NCBI GenBank assembly: GCA_030652995.1
Contig: JAUSAG010000033.1
Span: 1 to 64,000 of the forward strand
DNA: 64,000 nt
Source of the DNA: Methylotenera sp.
Lineage (GTDB): Bacteria; Pseudomonadota; Gammaproteobacteria; Burkholderiales; Methylophilaceae
Reading direction: 5' to 3'
The translations under genes were made by a program, and so were the position numbers. This document shows positions 38,179 to 48,359 of this stretch, one piece after another; position 1 is the first letter of the stretch, and the number at the start of each line of letters is the position of its first letter. Below the pieces are notes generated by a model. That model was not told where the DNA came from, made no database searches, and was given only the letters and a program-made list of their open reading frames with translations.

Positions 38179-38823
38179 TTAATCAACCAACATGTGCTTG
38201 AAAGCGTAATGCGTCAGATCAGAGTTATGACGTAACTGCATTTTGTCTAACAGACGGGCGCGATACATACTGATGGTTTTTACCGACAATGATAGTTTTT
38301 CTGCAATTTCGCTCACCGATGAACCTGATGCAATCAGAATCAGGGTTTGAAATTCACGGTCTGATAGTATTTCATGCGGCGCTTTGTTGTTTTCCATACC
38401 AACTTGGTTGGCTAGAATTTCGGCAACTTCAGGGGTGATAAATTTTTTACCTTTGGCAACGGTGTAAATCGCGTTAACCAGTTCTGACGATGCACTTTGC
38501 TTACACAAGTAGCCGGCAGCGCCTGCTTTTAAAGCTCGCACTGCGTATTGGTCTTCTTTATGCATCGATAGCATGAGTACAGCAATGTGATTATTTTCAC
38601 GTTTAATGTATTTCAATGCGTCAATGCCACTACGGTCTGGCATTGAAATATCCAGCAACATCACGTCCGCACCTGGCTGACAGCCAAGTTTAATCGCCTC
38701 ATTCGCATTTTGTGCTTCAGCAATCACGTCAATGTCTTCTGTTTCAGCCAAAATTTGTTTAAGCCCTGCCCTTAAAATGGCATGATCATCCGCAATGATG
38801 ACCTTGATTTTATTTTTTTTCAC
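38179..38823 (-). CDS. NarL/FixJ-family response regulator
   Basis: The 214-residue two-domain regulator has a receiver domain (about 7-122) with the phosphoacceptor Asp58 in VMLLDISMPDRSG, acidic pair DD at 12-13 and Lys in GYLCKQS. A LuxR-type helix-turn-helix follows at about 148-205 (LSDREFQTLILIASGSSVSE, SVKTISMYRARLLDKM). The start is GTG; no suitable ATG lies nearby. Its partner is probably the HisKA_3 kinase encoded upstream, from which it is separated by a 173-bp repeat. The target is unknown. Confidence 0.93.
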   Translation of the reverse strand: MKKNKIKVIIADDHAILRAGLKQILAETEDIDVIAEAQNANEAIKLGCQPGADVMLLDISMPDRSGIDALKYIKRENNHIAVLMLSMHKEDQYAVRALKAGAAGYLCKQSASSELVNAIYTVAKGKKFITPEVAEILANQVGMENNKAPHEILSDREFQTLILIASGSSVSEIAEKLSLSVKTISMYRARLLDKMQLRHNSDLTHYAFKHMLVD

Positions 38824-38870
38824 AATAAGCTACACCGTCATATTTAAAAATGCACAATAAATAATAAAAC

Positions 38871-39043
38871 GAGACCTTTGCACGAAACACTAAAAAGCCT
38901 ATTTTTATCAAGACCGCTAAAATCATGTCATTTCGAACGAAGAGAGAAATCTAATTAATTCAACACGTTGCAAAGATTCCTATCTTCGTTCGAAATGAAT
39001 ATTTGAGAATTTTTAGCTTTAAATCGGTTCGTGCAAAGCTCTC
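38871..39043. mobile_element. 173-bp MITE-like palindromic repeat, copy A
   Basis: It begins GAGACCTTTGCACGAA and ends TTCGTGCAAAGCTCTC, a 16-bp inverted pair with one mismatch. Inside is a second palindrome (GTCATTTCGAACGAAGAGAG and its near-complement around 38985). It is nearly identical in length and sequence to copy B at 40817-40989, in the same orientation. It has no coding capacity and lies between the response regulator gene and its putative kinase gene. Confidence 0.85.
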
Positions 39044-39047
39044 AAAA

Positions 39048-40274
39048 CTACGTAATAGGCAATCTTACCGTAACCACGGTACCACTCTCACCAGTTTGAT
39101 CGATATTAAAGCTACCATGTAATGCCGCCACCCGCTCTTGCATACCACGCAGGCCAAATGAATTGGCTTTAAACGTATCGCTAGATTTTATTCCGACCCC
39201 ATCATCACTAATCGTCAGTACAATTTCTTTAACCAATGCGCTGATATCCAAGCGTACTTTTTTCGCACATGCATGTTTTGAAATATTGGACATGGACTCC
39301 TGACATATACGAAACAAGGTGATCGCCTGCTCTGACGTCACGGCAATGTCCGCTTGATTAGACGTAAATTTGCAAGGGGTGGCGTTATGCTTCTCAAACG
39401 CCTGCGCCTGCCATTCTAACGCTGCCACAATACCTAAATCCAGTATGTTTGGTCTTAAATCGCTTGAAATTCTATGTACGGCTTCAAAAGTATTGTCAAT
39501 CACAGATTCCAGGTTCTGCGCTTGCTCCACTGATACTGTCTGCCCTGCTCCCAGACGTTTAATAATAGACGCCAAGCCTATTTTAATTGCGGTTAAATTA
39601 CCACCCAAATCATCGTGAATCTCACGCGCAATTCTGGTGCGCTCTTGCTCTTTAATTTGATTCAAATGCGTCGTGAGTTCAGCTAATTCTCGACGGGATT
39701 CTTCAATCTCATGTTTTTCATTCTTGCTTTGCGTGATGTTGATCATAATGCCTTCCCACTGCGTTTCACCAGTACTTATTACTCTGGGCGTGGACCGCAC
39801 ATTAATCCATTTATTATCCTGCCAATTATCAATCCAAACACGCCCTTCCCAATCTAACACATTAAGATTTTTAGCTGATAAAGCCAGGCGTTTATGCAAT
39901 GTAGCGCGATCTTTTGCGTTCATTAAGGCATAAAACAGCTTTGGATTTTGCTTTAACTCTTCAGCAGTTAAACCCAGTAACGCCTTACAGCCTTCACTTA
40001 AGTAGATAAATTTTATTTCCGCATTGGTATCAAGTTGAAACTGAAAAAACAAGCCTGGCATATTTGACACCATGGCATGGAAGCGAATTTCAACATCGCT
40101 TAACACCTGCACCGATTGCTCTTTACAAGCACTGCAATCTAAAGCTGGAGCAGGTACAACTTCAGCCACATAAACACCCTCTGGCCGCCCTTGCATCTTA
40201 CTATCATATAATGGTGCGTCATCGGGCAATGCCGTTTGCTTTGCTAGCTTTTGTTGATCAATAAATTTATGCAT
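39048..40274 (-). CDS. cytoplasmic PAS sensor histidine kinase (HisKA_3, NarX/DegS type)
   Basis: From ATG 40274 the protein is about 408 residues; the frame is open further upstream to a GTG at 40319, but GGA lies 9 nt before this ATG. A PAS/PAC region (about 60-190, including LSEGCKALLGLTAEEL) is followed by the HisKA_3 phosphoacceptor segment AREIHDDLGGNLTAIKIGL and an HATPase domain with NISKHACAKKVRLDI and SDDGVGI. There is no membrane helix, so it senses an internal signal. It probably phosphorylates the NarL-type regulator encoded 225 bp downstream. Confidence 0.9.
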   Translation of the reverse strand: MHKFIDQQKLAKQTALPDDAPLYDSKMQGRPEGVYVAEVVPAPALDCSACKEQSVQVLSDVEIRFHAMVSNMPGLFFQFQLDTNAEIKFIYLSEGCKALLGLTAEELKQNPKLFYALMNAKDRATLHKRLALSAKNLNVLDWEGRVWIDNWQDNKWINVRSTPRVISTGETQWEGIMINITQSKNEKHEIEESRRELAELTTHLNQIKEQERTRIAREIHDDLGGNLTAIKIGLASIIKRLGAGQTVSVEQAQNLESVIDNTFEAVHRISSDLRPNILDLGIVAALEWQAQAFEKHNATPCKFTSNQADIAVTSEQAITLFRICQESMSNISKHACAKKVRLDISALVKEIVLTISDDGVGIKSSDTFKANSFGLRGMQERVAALHGSFNIDQTGESGTVVTVRLPIT

Positions 40275-40475
40275 GCTGATGATTCCAATAGGTAGTTGCA
40301 CCATGCTAAAAACCAACACATTAGGCGCAACTAAACTTTAAACCTAAAAACTCTTTTTATCCATTAATGCAATTTATGGGTGGCTTCAGCTAATTTTTAA
40401 CACAAACCTTTCAACACCTGTTTTATTTTTACCTGATTTTAATATACCGTTACGCACTTAAATAATAAAATATGC

Positions 40476-40494
40476 GATAATAAGAACTATTATC
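40476..40494 (+). promoter_or_regulatory. Fur box upstream of feoA
   Basis: GATAATAAGAACTATTATC is a 19-bp palindrome-like match to the Fur consensus GATAATGATAATCATTATC (both outer hexamers exact). It lies 28 bp before the feoA start. Iron-dependent repression of feoAB is the expected consequence. Confidence 0.88.
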
Positions 40495-40522
40495 ATTTAA
40501 AAAATTCATACTTAAACCGAAT

Positions 40523-40750
40523 ATGCAATTTTTATCACAATTAAAAACTGGTCAACACGCTATTATCTCCGCCATAGAAGCTGAAGAGTCGCTATTTCAT
40601 CGCTTATCGGCATTAGGCTTTCGTGTGGGTAAGCCGTTGCGCATTATCCGTCGCGCTAATTTTAATGGTCCACTTCATGTACGTTTGGGTACCACTGATA
40701 TTATTTTACGCCTGGTCGATGCCACGCGCATTCATGTTAACCTAACTTAA
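40523..40750 (+). CDS. feoA: ferrous iron transport protein FeoA
   Basis: FeoA is a small cytoplasmic SH3-like protein needed for Fe(II) uptake with FeoB. The 75-residue product has the family pattern LKTGQHAIISAIEAEES, FHRLSALGFRVGKPLRIIRR and the C-terminal LGTTDIILRLVDATRIHVNL. A Fur box precedes it. Unusually, a 173-bp repeat and about 350 bp separate it from feoB. Confidence 0.92.
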   Translation: MQFLSQLKTGQHAIISAIEAEESLFHRLSALGFRVGKPLRIIRRANFNGPLHVRLGTTDIILRLVDATRIHVNLT

Positions 40751-40816
40751 CCATTTACCACTTAAAGTTAGCACCAGTGAGCTAAAATTTTGCTGCAATA
40801 TATTTAAAAGTAGTTA

Positions 40817-40989
40817 GAGACCTTTGCAAGAAACACTAAAAAGCCTATTTTTATCAAGTACGTTAAAATCATGTCATTTCGAACGAAGAGAGAAATCTAA
40901 TTAATTCAACACGCTGCAAAGATTCCTCTCTTCGTTCGGAATGGCAACTTGAGAATTTTTAGCTTTAAATCGGTTCGTGCAAAGCGCTC
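40817..40989. mobile_element. 173-bp MITE-like palindromic repeat, copy B
   Basis: Same ends (GAGACCTTTGCAAGAA and TTCGTGCAAAGCGCTC), same length and same internal palindrome as copy A, with roughly ten substitutions. It is inserted between feoA and feoB, in direct orientation relative to copy A about 1.95 kb away. It has no coding capacity. Confidence 0.85.
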
Positions 40990-41101
40990 AGGTAGCATCT
41001 TATGTTTGATTGGTCAGCAGTGATTTTTGTGAGTAAAAACCATGCTGATAAAAATCGCATTAAAAACCGTTTTATTTCGTTGAGTTATCAAAGGTAGTCG
41101 C

Positions 41102-42892
41102 ATGAAGCGTATCGCACTGTTAGGCATGCCTAACACAGGCAAGTCCACACTGTTTAACCGTATTAGCGGCGCTTCTGCCAGAGTGGGCAATTGGCCTGGC
41201 ATTACCGTTGATCTAATGAGCGCAAAAATACTCATCGGTGGCCACATGACTGAACTCATTGACCTTCCCGGTATTTATGATTTACACGGATTTTCTGACG
41301 ACGAACAAGTTGTTCGGCATTTTTTAGCCAACAACTCGGTAGATTTAGTCATTATTTTGCTCAATAGTTCGCAAATTGACCGTCAGCTTTCGTTAGCCCT
41401 GCAAATAAAAAAACTCAATTTACCTGCAGTGCTAGCTTTAAATATGATAGATGAAGCCAATCAGGCCGGCATCACAATCGACACCGATAACTTTGAAAAA
41501 GCATTACAAATGCCGGTGATACAAATCAGCGCCAAATATGGTGATGGCCTACCTAAAGCGCTACAAGCTGCCACGCTAATCATCAATAAAAATCAAAAAT
41601 CAACCAGCCCGCAAACGATTAGTCAGCTTTTAAAAGAAGATAGTCAAATTGAACAAGAGATGGAAGCCTTGATTCAACGTCACGTGCATATTCCGGTGAC
41701 ACTTTCAGATAATACCACTGACAAAATTGATCAAATTTTGCTACACAAATGGTTTGGGTTACCTTTATTTTTTATTGCCATGTATGCTCTGTTTGAGTTT
41801 ATTTTTACGGTCGGCAAACCGCTCCAAGATAGTCTGGCCTGGGCTTTAAATTTATTACGCACAGAGCTTTTAGACGCAGCTTTTGCCTCTAGCCCGGCAT
41901 GGCTAAGTGGCTTGATGTTAGATGGCGTTTACAATGGCGTAGCTACAGTAGCGGCATTTGTGCCCATCATTGTGCTGTTTTTTTTAGTGATGGCCATGGT
42001 TGAAGACAGCGGCTATTTATCACGCGCGGCTTTTTTAATGGATGCCTTGATGGCAAAAATGGGCTTGGATGGCCGCGGTTTTGTGATGATGCTAATGGGC
42101 TTTGGTTGCAACGTGCCAGCACTCATGGGGACGCGTGTAATGCGCTCGCGCCCTATGCGTTTACTCACCATGCTAGTAATTCCGTTCTCGCTATGCTCTG
42201 CGCGCTTACAAGTGTTTATTTTCATCATAGCAGCATTGTTTACCGCACAGCATGCGCCTATCGTACTGTTTTCGCTATATGCCATGAGTTTTTTAACCAT
42301 GTTTATCACGGCGTTGCTGTTTCAGGGGCAATACAAAAACTCAGAACCCTTTATATTAGAATTGCCGCCATACCGCTTCCCCACCCCACGGCAAATCGCA
42401 TTGCGTGGCTGGCATGAGGTCAAACACTTTCTAAATCGTGCCAGTAAATTTATCATTATCGGTGTGGTGCTGGTGTGGTTTATGACTAACTTTCCCAGCA
42501 ACGTAGCACCTGCTAGCGTTGGAACATATGCTGGCCAAATTGGTGTGCTGTTTGCACCACTATTAGACCCCATTGGCATCAACCACGAGCTTGCCATTGC
42601 ATTGATTTTTGGCTTTGTAGCAAAAGAAATTGTAGTGGGTGCATTAGCTGTGATTTACGGCTTGCAAGGTGACGCCCTAATGGCACAAATGGCCACCCAA
42701 ATTGACTGGGTGCAGGCGATGAGCTTTATGCTGTTCACTTTAATTTACACGCCTTGCCTTTCAACCATTGCCACGCTTAAGAACGAATCAAAAAGTTCGC
42801 TATTTATGTGGCTATCCATTGTTTGGTCGCTAGGTTTAGCGTGGGTGGTGAGCTTTGTGTTTTATCAAAGCGCAAGAGCGCTTGGTTTTTAA
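41102..42892 (+). CDS. feoB: ferrous iron transporter FeoB
   Basis: FeoB is the inner-membrane Fe(II) transporter with a cytoplasmic GTPase domain. The 596-residue protein has G1 GMPNTGKSTLFN near residue 8, the switch/GNWPGITVD and DLPGIYDL motifs, then about eight membrane helices with Gate motifs (FGCNVPALMGTRVM; SLCSARLQVF; FGFVAKEIVVG). It is shorter than the E. coli protein of about 770 residues, mainly through compact loops and a shortened C-terminus. The 5' spacer contains repeat B, so it may depend on read-through or its own promoter. Confidence 0.95.
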   Translation: MKRIALLGMPNTGKSTLFNRISGASARVGNWPGITVDLMSAKILIGGHMTELIDLPGIYDLHGFSDDEQVVRHFLANNSVDLVIILLNSSQIDRQLSLALQIKKLNLPAVLALNMIDEANQAGITIDTDNFEKALQMPVIQISAKYGDGLPKALQAATLIINKNQKSTSPQTISQLLKEDSQIEQEMEALIQRHVHIPVTLSDNTTDKIDQILLHKWFGLPLFFIAMYALFEFIFTVGKPLQDSLAWALNLLRTELLDAAFASSPAWLSGLMLDGVYNGVATVAAFVPIIVLFFLVMAMVEDSGYLSRAAFLMDALMAKMGLDGRGFVMMLMGFGCNVPALMGTRVMRSRPMRLLTMLVIPFSLCSARLQVFIFIIAALFTAQHAPIVLFSLYAMSFLTMFITALLFQGQYKNSEPFILELPPYRFPTPRQIALRGWHEVKHFLNRASKFIIIGVVLVWFMTNFPSNVAPASVGTYAGQIGVLFAPLLDPIGINHELAIALIFGFVAKEIVVGALAVIYGLQGDALMAQMATQIDWVQAMSFMLFTLIYTPCLSTIATLKNESKSSLFMWLSIVWSLGLAWVVSFVFYQSARALGF

Positions 42893-42996
42893 TATACGGC
42901 GCTTTAAATAGTCTGGACTTTAAATATATTGAGCACTAAACGTTTAGTACAGCAAGGCGAAGCTGACAACGTAAGTGTTGAATTTATATTAAAAAA

Positions 42997-43347
<351 letters not shown>

Positions 43348-43444
43348 CTAAATATGCGTTGGTAAAGTAATGTAATGTAATTATTAAGATTGATGTGATG
43401 AGCTAATTTGATTTTTTTATTAACATTAGAGGTTGCGCATTAGC

Positions 43445-45049
43445 CTAATTGAAATTGGTGAGCCTGACGGTAATCGGATGACGCCTGTCTTTACCAAAAC
43501 CTTTGTGCGTAATACGCACGCCTACGGGTGATTGGCGGCGTTTATATTCATTTCTGTCAATCATCGTGATTACACGGCTCACATCTTGCGCCAAGTAACC
43601 CTGAGCAATAATATCGTCTCGACTAAGGTCATCTTCAACATAGGCTTCAATAATGCCGTCCAACAAATTATAAGGTGGCAAACTGTCCTGATCTAACTGA
43701 TTCGCGCGCAACTCGGCCGATGGCGGACGTGTAATGATGCGTTCTGGAATTGCCCTTGACAAAGTATTACGGTAGTTTGATAGCTGATATATCAAGGTCT
43801 TTGGCACATCCTTTAATAAAGCAAAGCCGCCCGCCATATCACCATACAGCGTGCAATATCCTACTGCCATTTCACTCTTATTACCTGTTGTTACCACAAT
43901 GCTGCCAAATTTGTTGGATATCGCCATTAACAGCATACCGCGAATACGTGCCTGTAGATTTTCTTCAGTGGCATCAAATGCTAAATCACCAAATTGTGGC
44001 GCAAGCGCCGTTAAATAGCCGTCAAACAAAGATTTAATCGCAATTTCACTGTATTTTACATCCAGTATATTCGCCATTTCACGCGCATCATTCACGCTCA
44101 TATCCGCAGTAAATTCGGAGGGCATCATCACGGCATGTACATTTTCTGCGCCAAGTGCATCAACTGCAATTGCCAGCGTTAACGCCGAGTCTATGCCGCC
44201 AGACAAACCCAGCACCACACCAGGAAAGCCATTTTTGTGCACATAATCTGCAAGCCCTAGTTTTAATGCGCTATAAACTGAAGCTTCAATCGCCAGCGGT
44301 TTAACAATGCTACCGTGCACCGGCTTACCATGCTCAAATTCAACATAGGCTAAGACAGGCTCAAACGCAGGTAGCTCATGTGTTAACTCGCCTTTGGCGT
44401 TTAAAACAAACGATGCGCCGTCAAATACCAATTCATCTTGCCCACCCACTAAATTGGCATAAACAAAAGGCAATTGTGTTTCTGCAACGCGTTGGCGTAA
44501 CTGTTTTAACCGTGTCGATTGTTTTTCCATGTGGAACGGTGAAGCGTTCAGCGCTATCAGCAGCTGTGCGCCAGCAGATTTTGCAATCAGTGCGGGCGAT
44601 GACTCCCATACATCCGCACAGATTAGCACACCGACATTAACGCCCTGATGCTCAAACACTAACGCATCTCTGCCAGAGGTAAAGTATCTTTTTTCATCAA
44701 ACACACCGTAGTTTGGCAGGACATGTTTATGATAAGTCGCCAATATCTTACCGTTTTGCAAAACAGAGGCCGCGTTATAGCACTCATCGTCAACTTGATG
44801 CGGATGCCCCACAATGACAGTAACACCTGTTAACTGGGCACTGATGCGATTTAAAGCAGTAGCACATGCGGACAAGAAATCTGCGCGCAATAACAAATCT
44901 TCCGGTGGATAGCCACAAAGCGAAAGTTCAGGTGTCACCACTAAAGTTGCACCTTGTGCACTGGCCTCGGCAACACTCTCAATGATCTTTTTTGCGTTTC
45001 CAGCAATATCACCGACGATACAATTGATTTGCGCGATTGCGATTTTCAT
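43445..45049 (-). CDS. nadE: glutamine-dependent NAD+ synthetase
   Basis: The enzyme amidates nicotinate adenine dinucleotide to NAD+ using glutamine-derived ammonia. The 534-residue protein has an N-terminal nitrilase-type glutaminase domain (Glu in VVTPELSLCGYPPEDL, Lys in HKHVLPNYGVFDEKRYF, Cys in VGVLICADVWES). The C-terminal synthetase has the P-loop VVLGLSGGIDSALTLAIA and VGYCTLYGDMAGGFALLKDV. Length matches the eukaryote-like/two-domain bacterial form. Confidence 0.95.
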   Translation of the reverse strand: MKIAIAQINCIVGDIAGNAKKIIESVAEASAQGATLVVTPELSLCGYPPEDLLLRADFLSACATALNRISAQLTGVTVIVGHPHQVDDECYNAASVLQNGKILATYHKHVLPNYGVFDEKRYFTSGRDALVFEHQGVNVGVLICADVWESSPALIAKSAGAQLLIALNASPFHMEKQSTRLKQLRQRVAETQLPFVYANLVGGQDELVFDGASFVLNAKGELTHELPAFEPVLAYVEFEHGKPVHGSIVKPLAIEASVYSALKLGLADYVHKNGFPGVVLGLSGGIDSALTLAIAVDALGAENVHAVMMPSEFTADMSVNDAREMANILDVKYSEIAIKSLFDGYLTALAPQFGDLAFDATEENLQARIRGMLLMAISNKFGSIVVTTGNKSEMAVGYCTLYGDMAGGFALLKDVPKTLIYQLSNYRNTLSRAIPERIITRPPSAELRANQLDQDSLPPYNLLDGIIEAYVEDDLSRDDIIAQGYLAQDVSRVITMIDRNEYKRRQSPVGVRITHKGFGKDRRHPITVRLTNFN

Positions 45050-45130
45050 TGATTGGACGTTATTCTTTTATGTAGTTAAAAACTAATGTGTATTGAGAAA
45101 CAAGAAATGACTAAACGCTAAAAGACCATT

Positions 45131-46084
45131 TTAATAACTGCCACCAGCGTCTTTAATCAGCTTGATAATCTCGGTATGCTGACCTTTTAGCGCATACACC
45201 AAAGCGGTTAAACCATATTGGTCTTTGGCTTTTACTTTGGCCTTGTTTTCAAGCAGTAATTCAACCATCTTGGTTTGGCCTTGATCCACGGCAATATGCA
45301 ATAACGGCGTACCTTCAGAATCTAAGTTATTCACGTCAGCGCCTACTGCAATTAACGCCTTTGCAGCTCCCAACTGTGATTTTTTAACCGCCCAGGTCAG
45401 TGCCGTCCATTTTGAAAAATCTTTTTGATTCACCACTGCGCCACGCTGAACCAATAAATTGATCACGGGCGCATGGCCTTCACGTGCGGCAATCATTAAG
45501 GCCGTGGCCCCCAATTTATCACGTGCTAGTAAATCTGCTTTATTATCAACCAGCGCCCCTACGGTGGCAATATCGCCACTTTTTGCCGCGTACATCAATA
45601 CGGTTTTGCCATCATCACTTTTAATATTAACATCCGCGCCATGCTTCACCAGCAGCTCAACCGTTTGAGAAAAACCTGCCACCGCCGCCAAACCAAATGC
45701 ACTCCAACCTGAACTATCTCTAACTTTAGAATCAGCGCCATGTTCTAACAATACTTTTACTGAAGCAGCGCTGTTTTTCTTGGCAGCGTACATAAGTGCT
45801 GTCCAACCGTCTTTATCTTTGGCATTGACATCAGCGCCTTTGCTAATCAATGCAGAGATTACTTCGGCTTTATCTTTACGTGCTGCATACATTAGCGCCG
45901 TAATGCCATCTTCATCTTTGGTATTGGCGCTAGCACCACTATCGAGCATGGCTTTCACCATGGCTAAATCACCTTTAGAAGCCGCTGTAATTAGATAAGA
46001 AATATCTTCAGCAACCGCCACTTGAGGGTTAGCGATGAACAACATTAAAAATATGGTGATAAAACGTTTGAGTAAGCTAAACAT
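45131..46084 (-). CDS. exported ankyrin-repeat protein
   Basis: The 317-residue protein has a signal peptide (about 1-25, ending ANPQVAVAED) and then about eight tandem ankyrin repeats of 33 residues with the DGxTALMYAA consensus. It is expected to be periplasmic and to mediate protein-protein binding. The partner is unknown. It stands alone between nadE and sucD. Confidence 0.85.
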   Translation of the reverse strand: MFSLLKRFITIFLMLFIANPQVAVAEDISYLITAASKGDLAMVKAMLDSGASANTKDEDGITALMYAARKDKAEVISALISKGADVNAKDKDGWTALMYAAKKNSAASVKVLLEHGADSKVRDSSGWSAFGLAAVAGFSQTVELLVKHGADVNIKSDDGKTVLMYAAKSGDIATVGALVDNKADLLARDKLGATALMIAAREGHAPVINLLVQRGAVVNQKDFSKWTALTWAVKKSQLGAAKALIAVGADVNNLDSEGTPLLHIAVDQGQTKMVELLLENKAKVKAKDQYGLTALVYALKGQHTEIIKLIKDAGGSY

Positions 46085-46174
46085 GAGATTGAATAAAAAT
46101 CGCTTTTCTAATATAAAGTATTAAGTGAACGTATTAAATAAAAGTTTTAAATAAAAAATTGAATGATTATTTTT

Positions 46175-47056
46175 CTATCTTTTTTTATTATGGATGGCAG
46201 CAAGCACTGCCTCACCCAAGCCAGCAGGCGAACTAGCCACCACTGCGCCTGCAAGCTCCAATGCGCGAATTTTATCTGTAGCTTTACCGCTACCACCAGA
46301 GATAATCGCCCCAGCATGCCCCATGCGCTTGCCTGCAGGCGCTGTTTGCCCAGCAATGTAGGCAGCAACCGGTTTAGTCACATTACTTTTAATAAACTCC
46401 GCCGCGGCTTCTTCATCCGAGCCGCCAATTTCGCCCACCATAATAATGGCTTCAGTTTCATCATCGGCTTCAAACATCTGCAAGCACTCAATAAAATTGA
46501 GACCTTTAATCGGGTCGCCACCAATGCCCACGCAGGTGCTTTGGCCTAATTTCAACGCCGTAGTTTGATGCACAGCCTCGTAAGTCAGCGTACCAGAGCG
46601 CGAAACCACGCCTACCTTGCCGCGCAAATGAATACTGCCCGGCATGATGCCAATTTTACATTCGTCCGGCGTAATCACACCTGGGCAGTTTGGGCCGATC
46701 AATCTAGTACCAGTCGCCCTTAAAGCAGCTTTTACATTGAGCATATCCAATACCGGAATACCCTCGGTAATACATATAATCAGCTCAATCCCCGCGTCGC
46801 ACGCTTCTAAAATTGAATCCGCCGCAAACGCTGGCGGCACGTAGATCACGCTCGCATTTGCACCCGTAGTGCGCACCGCTTCACGCATGGTGTTAAATAC
46901 TGGTAAATTAAGGTGTAACTGCCCACCCTTGCCTGGCGTCACGCCACCCACCATTTTTGTGCCGTAAGCGAGTGCTTGCTCTGAGTGAAACGTGCCTTGC
47001 TTGCCTGTAAAACCCTGGCAAAGCACTTTAGTGTTTTTATTGACTAAAATACTCAT
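46175..47056 (-). CDS. sucD: succinyl-CoA synthetase alpha subunit
   Basis: SucD carries the phosphohistidine and CoA site of succinyl-CoA synthetase in the TCA cycle. The 293-residue protein has [20 protein letters not shown] at the CoA end and the phospho-His loop [16 protein letters not shown]. It overlaps sucC by 4 bp (ATGA), so the pair is translationally coupled. Confidence 0.97.
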   Translation of the reverse strand: MSILVNKNTKVLCQGFTGKQGTFHSEQALAYGTKMVGGVTPGKGGQLHLNLPVFNTMREAVRTTGANASVIYVPPAFAADSILEACDAGIELIICITEGIPVLDMLNVKAALRATGTRLIGPNCPGVITPDECKIGIMPGSIHLRGKVGVVSRSGTLTYEAVHQTTALKLGQSTCVGIGGDPIKGLNFIECLQMFEADDETEAIIMVGEIGGSDEEAAAEFIKSNVTKPVAAYIAGQTAPAGKRMGHAGAIISGGSGKATDKIRALELAGAVVASSPAGLGEAVLAAIHNKKR

Positions 47057-48216
47057 CCTACCACCGCCTTCACAGCCTGTTGTGCAGCATCGGTTAAACC
47101 ATCCGCAGAAATAATATTCAAGCCGCTTGTCTGTAACATTTTTTTACCTAAATCCACATTTGTACCTTCTAAACGCACGATGACAGGGATTTGCATCCCG
47201 ACTTCTTTCACCGCAGCAATAATACCCTCGGCGATAATGTCGCAACGCATGATACCGCCAAAAATATTCACTAAAATCGCCTTGACATTACTATCCGCCA
47301 AAATAATTTTAAAGGCTTTGGCTACAGTTTCAGCCGTCGCACCGCCGCCCACATCCAAGAAATTAGCAGGCGCGCCGCCATGCAGTTTAATTAGATCCAT
47401 GGTCGCCATGGCAAGCCCGGCGCCGTTTACCATGCAGCCAATGTTGCCATTTAACGCAATGTAATTTAAGCCCGCATGATGCGCAATCGCCTCTTTGCTG
47501 TCTTCCTGGCTCCAATCACGTTGCTCGGCCAAGGCTTTTTGTCGATACAGTGCGTTATCATCCACGCTCATTTTGCAATCTAACGCATATAACTTGCCAT
47601 CCGTTGTCACTACAAGCGGATTGATTTCCAGCAACGCTAAATCATTTTCTTTAAACAAGCGATACAAGCCTTTAAGCAACTTGGCAAAAGCACCCACTTG
47701 ATCACCTGCTAAGTTTAACTTAAACGCTAAATTACGTGACTGAAAATCCACCAAACCGTTGAGTGGATCACATACTTCCTGCAGGATTTTCTCAGGGCTG
47801 GTTTGCGCAATTTCTTCAATATCCATACCGCCTGCACTGGACGCCACCACAACAATACGTTCTAAAGTTCGATCAACCAACATAGATAAATAAAGCTCAC
47901 GTGCGATGGGTAATGTTTCCTCTATCAGCACTTGATTAACCGGCTGACCATCGGGTGCATTTTGGTATGTTACCAAGGTTTTTCCCAACAATTCACTCGC
48001 CACATTTTGCGCTTCTATAGCTGACTTAACCAGCTTAACGCCGCCGGCTTTACCACGACCTCCCGCATGAACTTGGGCTTTTACCACCCAAGCTTCACTG
48101 TTAATTTCAGTAGTGACGGCAACAGTCTCTTTAGCCACTGCAACCACTTGCCCGCGTGGCACAGGAATGCCGTATTTTTGTAGTAGCGTCTTAGCTTGAT
48201 ATTCATGCAAATTCAT
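47053..48216 (-). CDS. sucC: succinyl-CoA synthetase beta subunit
   Basis: SucC is the ATP-grasp subunit that binds nucleotide and succinate. From ATG 48216 it is 387 residues and begins [20 protein letters not shown], the invariant family start; the frame is open 35 codons further upstream, but that part is not conserved. Later motifs include [16 protein letters not shown] and [15 protein letters not shown]. It lies upstream of sucD and divergent from serB. Confidence 0.96.
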   Translation of the reverse strand: MNLHEYQAKTLLQKYGIPVPRGQVVAVAKETVAVTTEINSEAWVVKAQVHAGGRGKAGGVKLVKSAIEAQNVASELLGKTLVTYQNAPDGQPVNQVLIEETLPIARELYLSMLVDRTLERIVVVASSAGGMDIEEIAQTSPEKILQEVCDPLNGLVDFQSRNLAFKLNLAGDQVGAFAKLLKGLYRLFKENDLALLEINPLVVTTDGKLYALDCKMSVDDNALYRQKALAEQRDWSQEDSKEAIAHHAGLNYIALNGNIGCMVNGAGLAMATMDLIKLHGGAPANFLDVGGGATAETVAKAFKIILADSNVKAILVNIFGGIMRCDIIAEGIIAAVKEVGMQIPVIVRLEGTNVDLGKKMLQTSGLNIISADGLTDAAQQAVKAVVG

Positions 48217-48359
48217 AAAAAATAACTCTAATTGAAGGTTAGGTACATTTTCTCGCAATTTAGACAAATGCGCCAGCAAAGTAATGGATTTGAGATGGGT
48301 TAAAGTAAAGCTTATGTGCAAGTGTATAATTAAGCCTTTATAACAAAAATTATTCTTTT

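Noticed and set aside
38871-39043. CRISPR-like or coding explanation for the 173-bp repeat
   Set aside because: Only two dispersed copies with palindromic ends and no regular spacers; no open frame inside.
48217-48321. Extended N-terminus of SucC
   Set aside because: The 35 extra residues are not part of the family; the conserved MNLHEYQAK start is at 48216.
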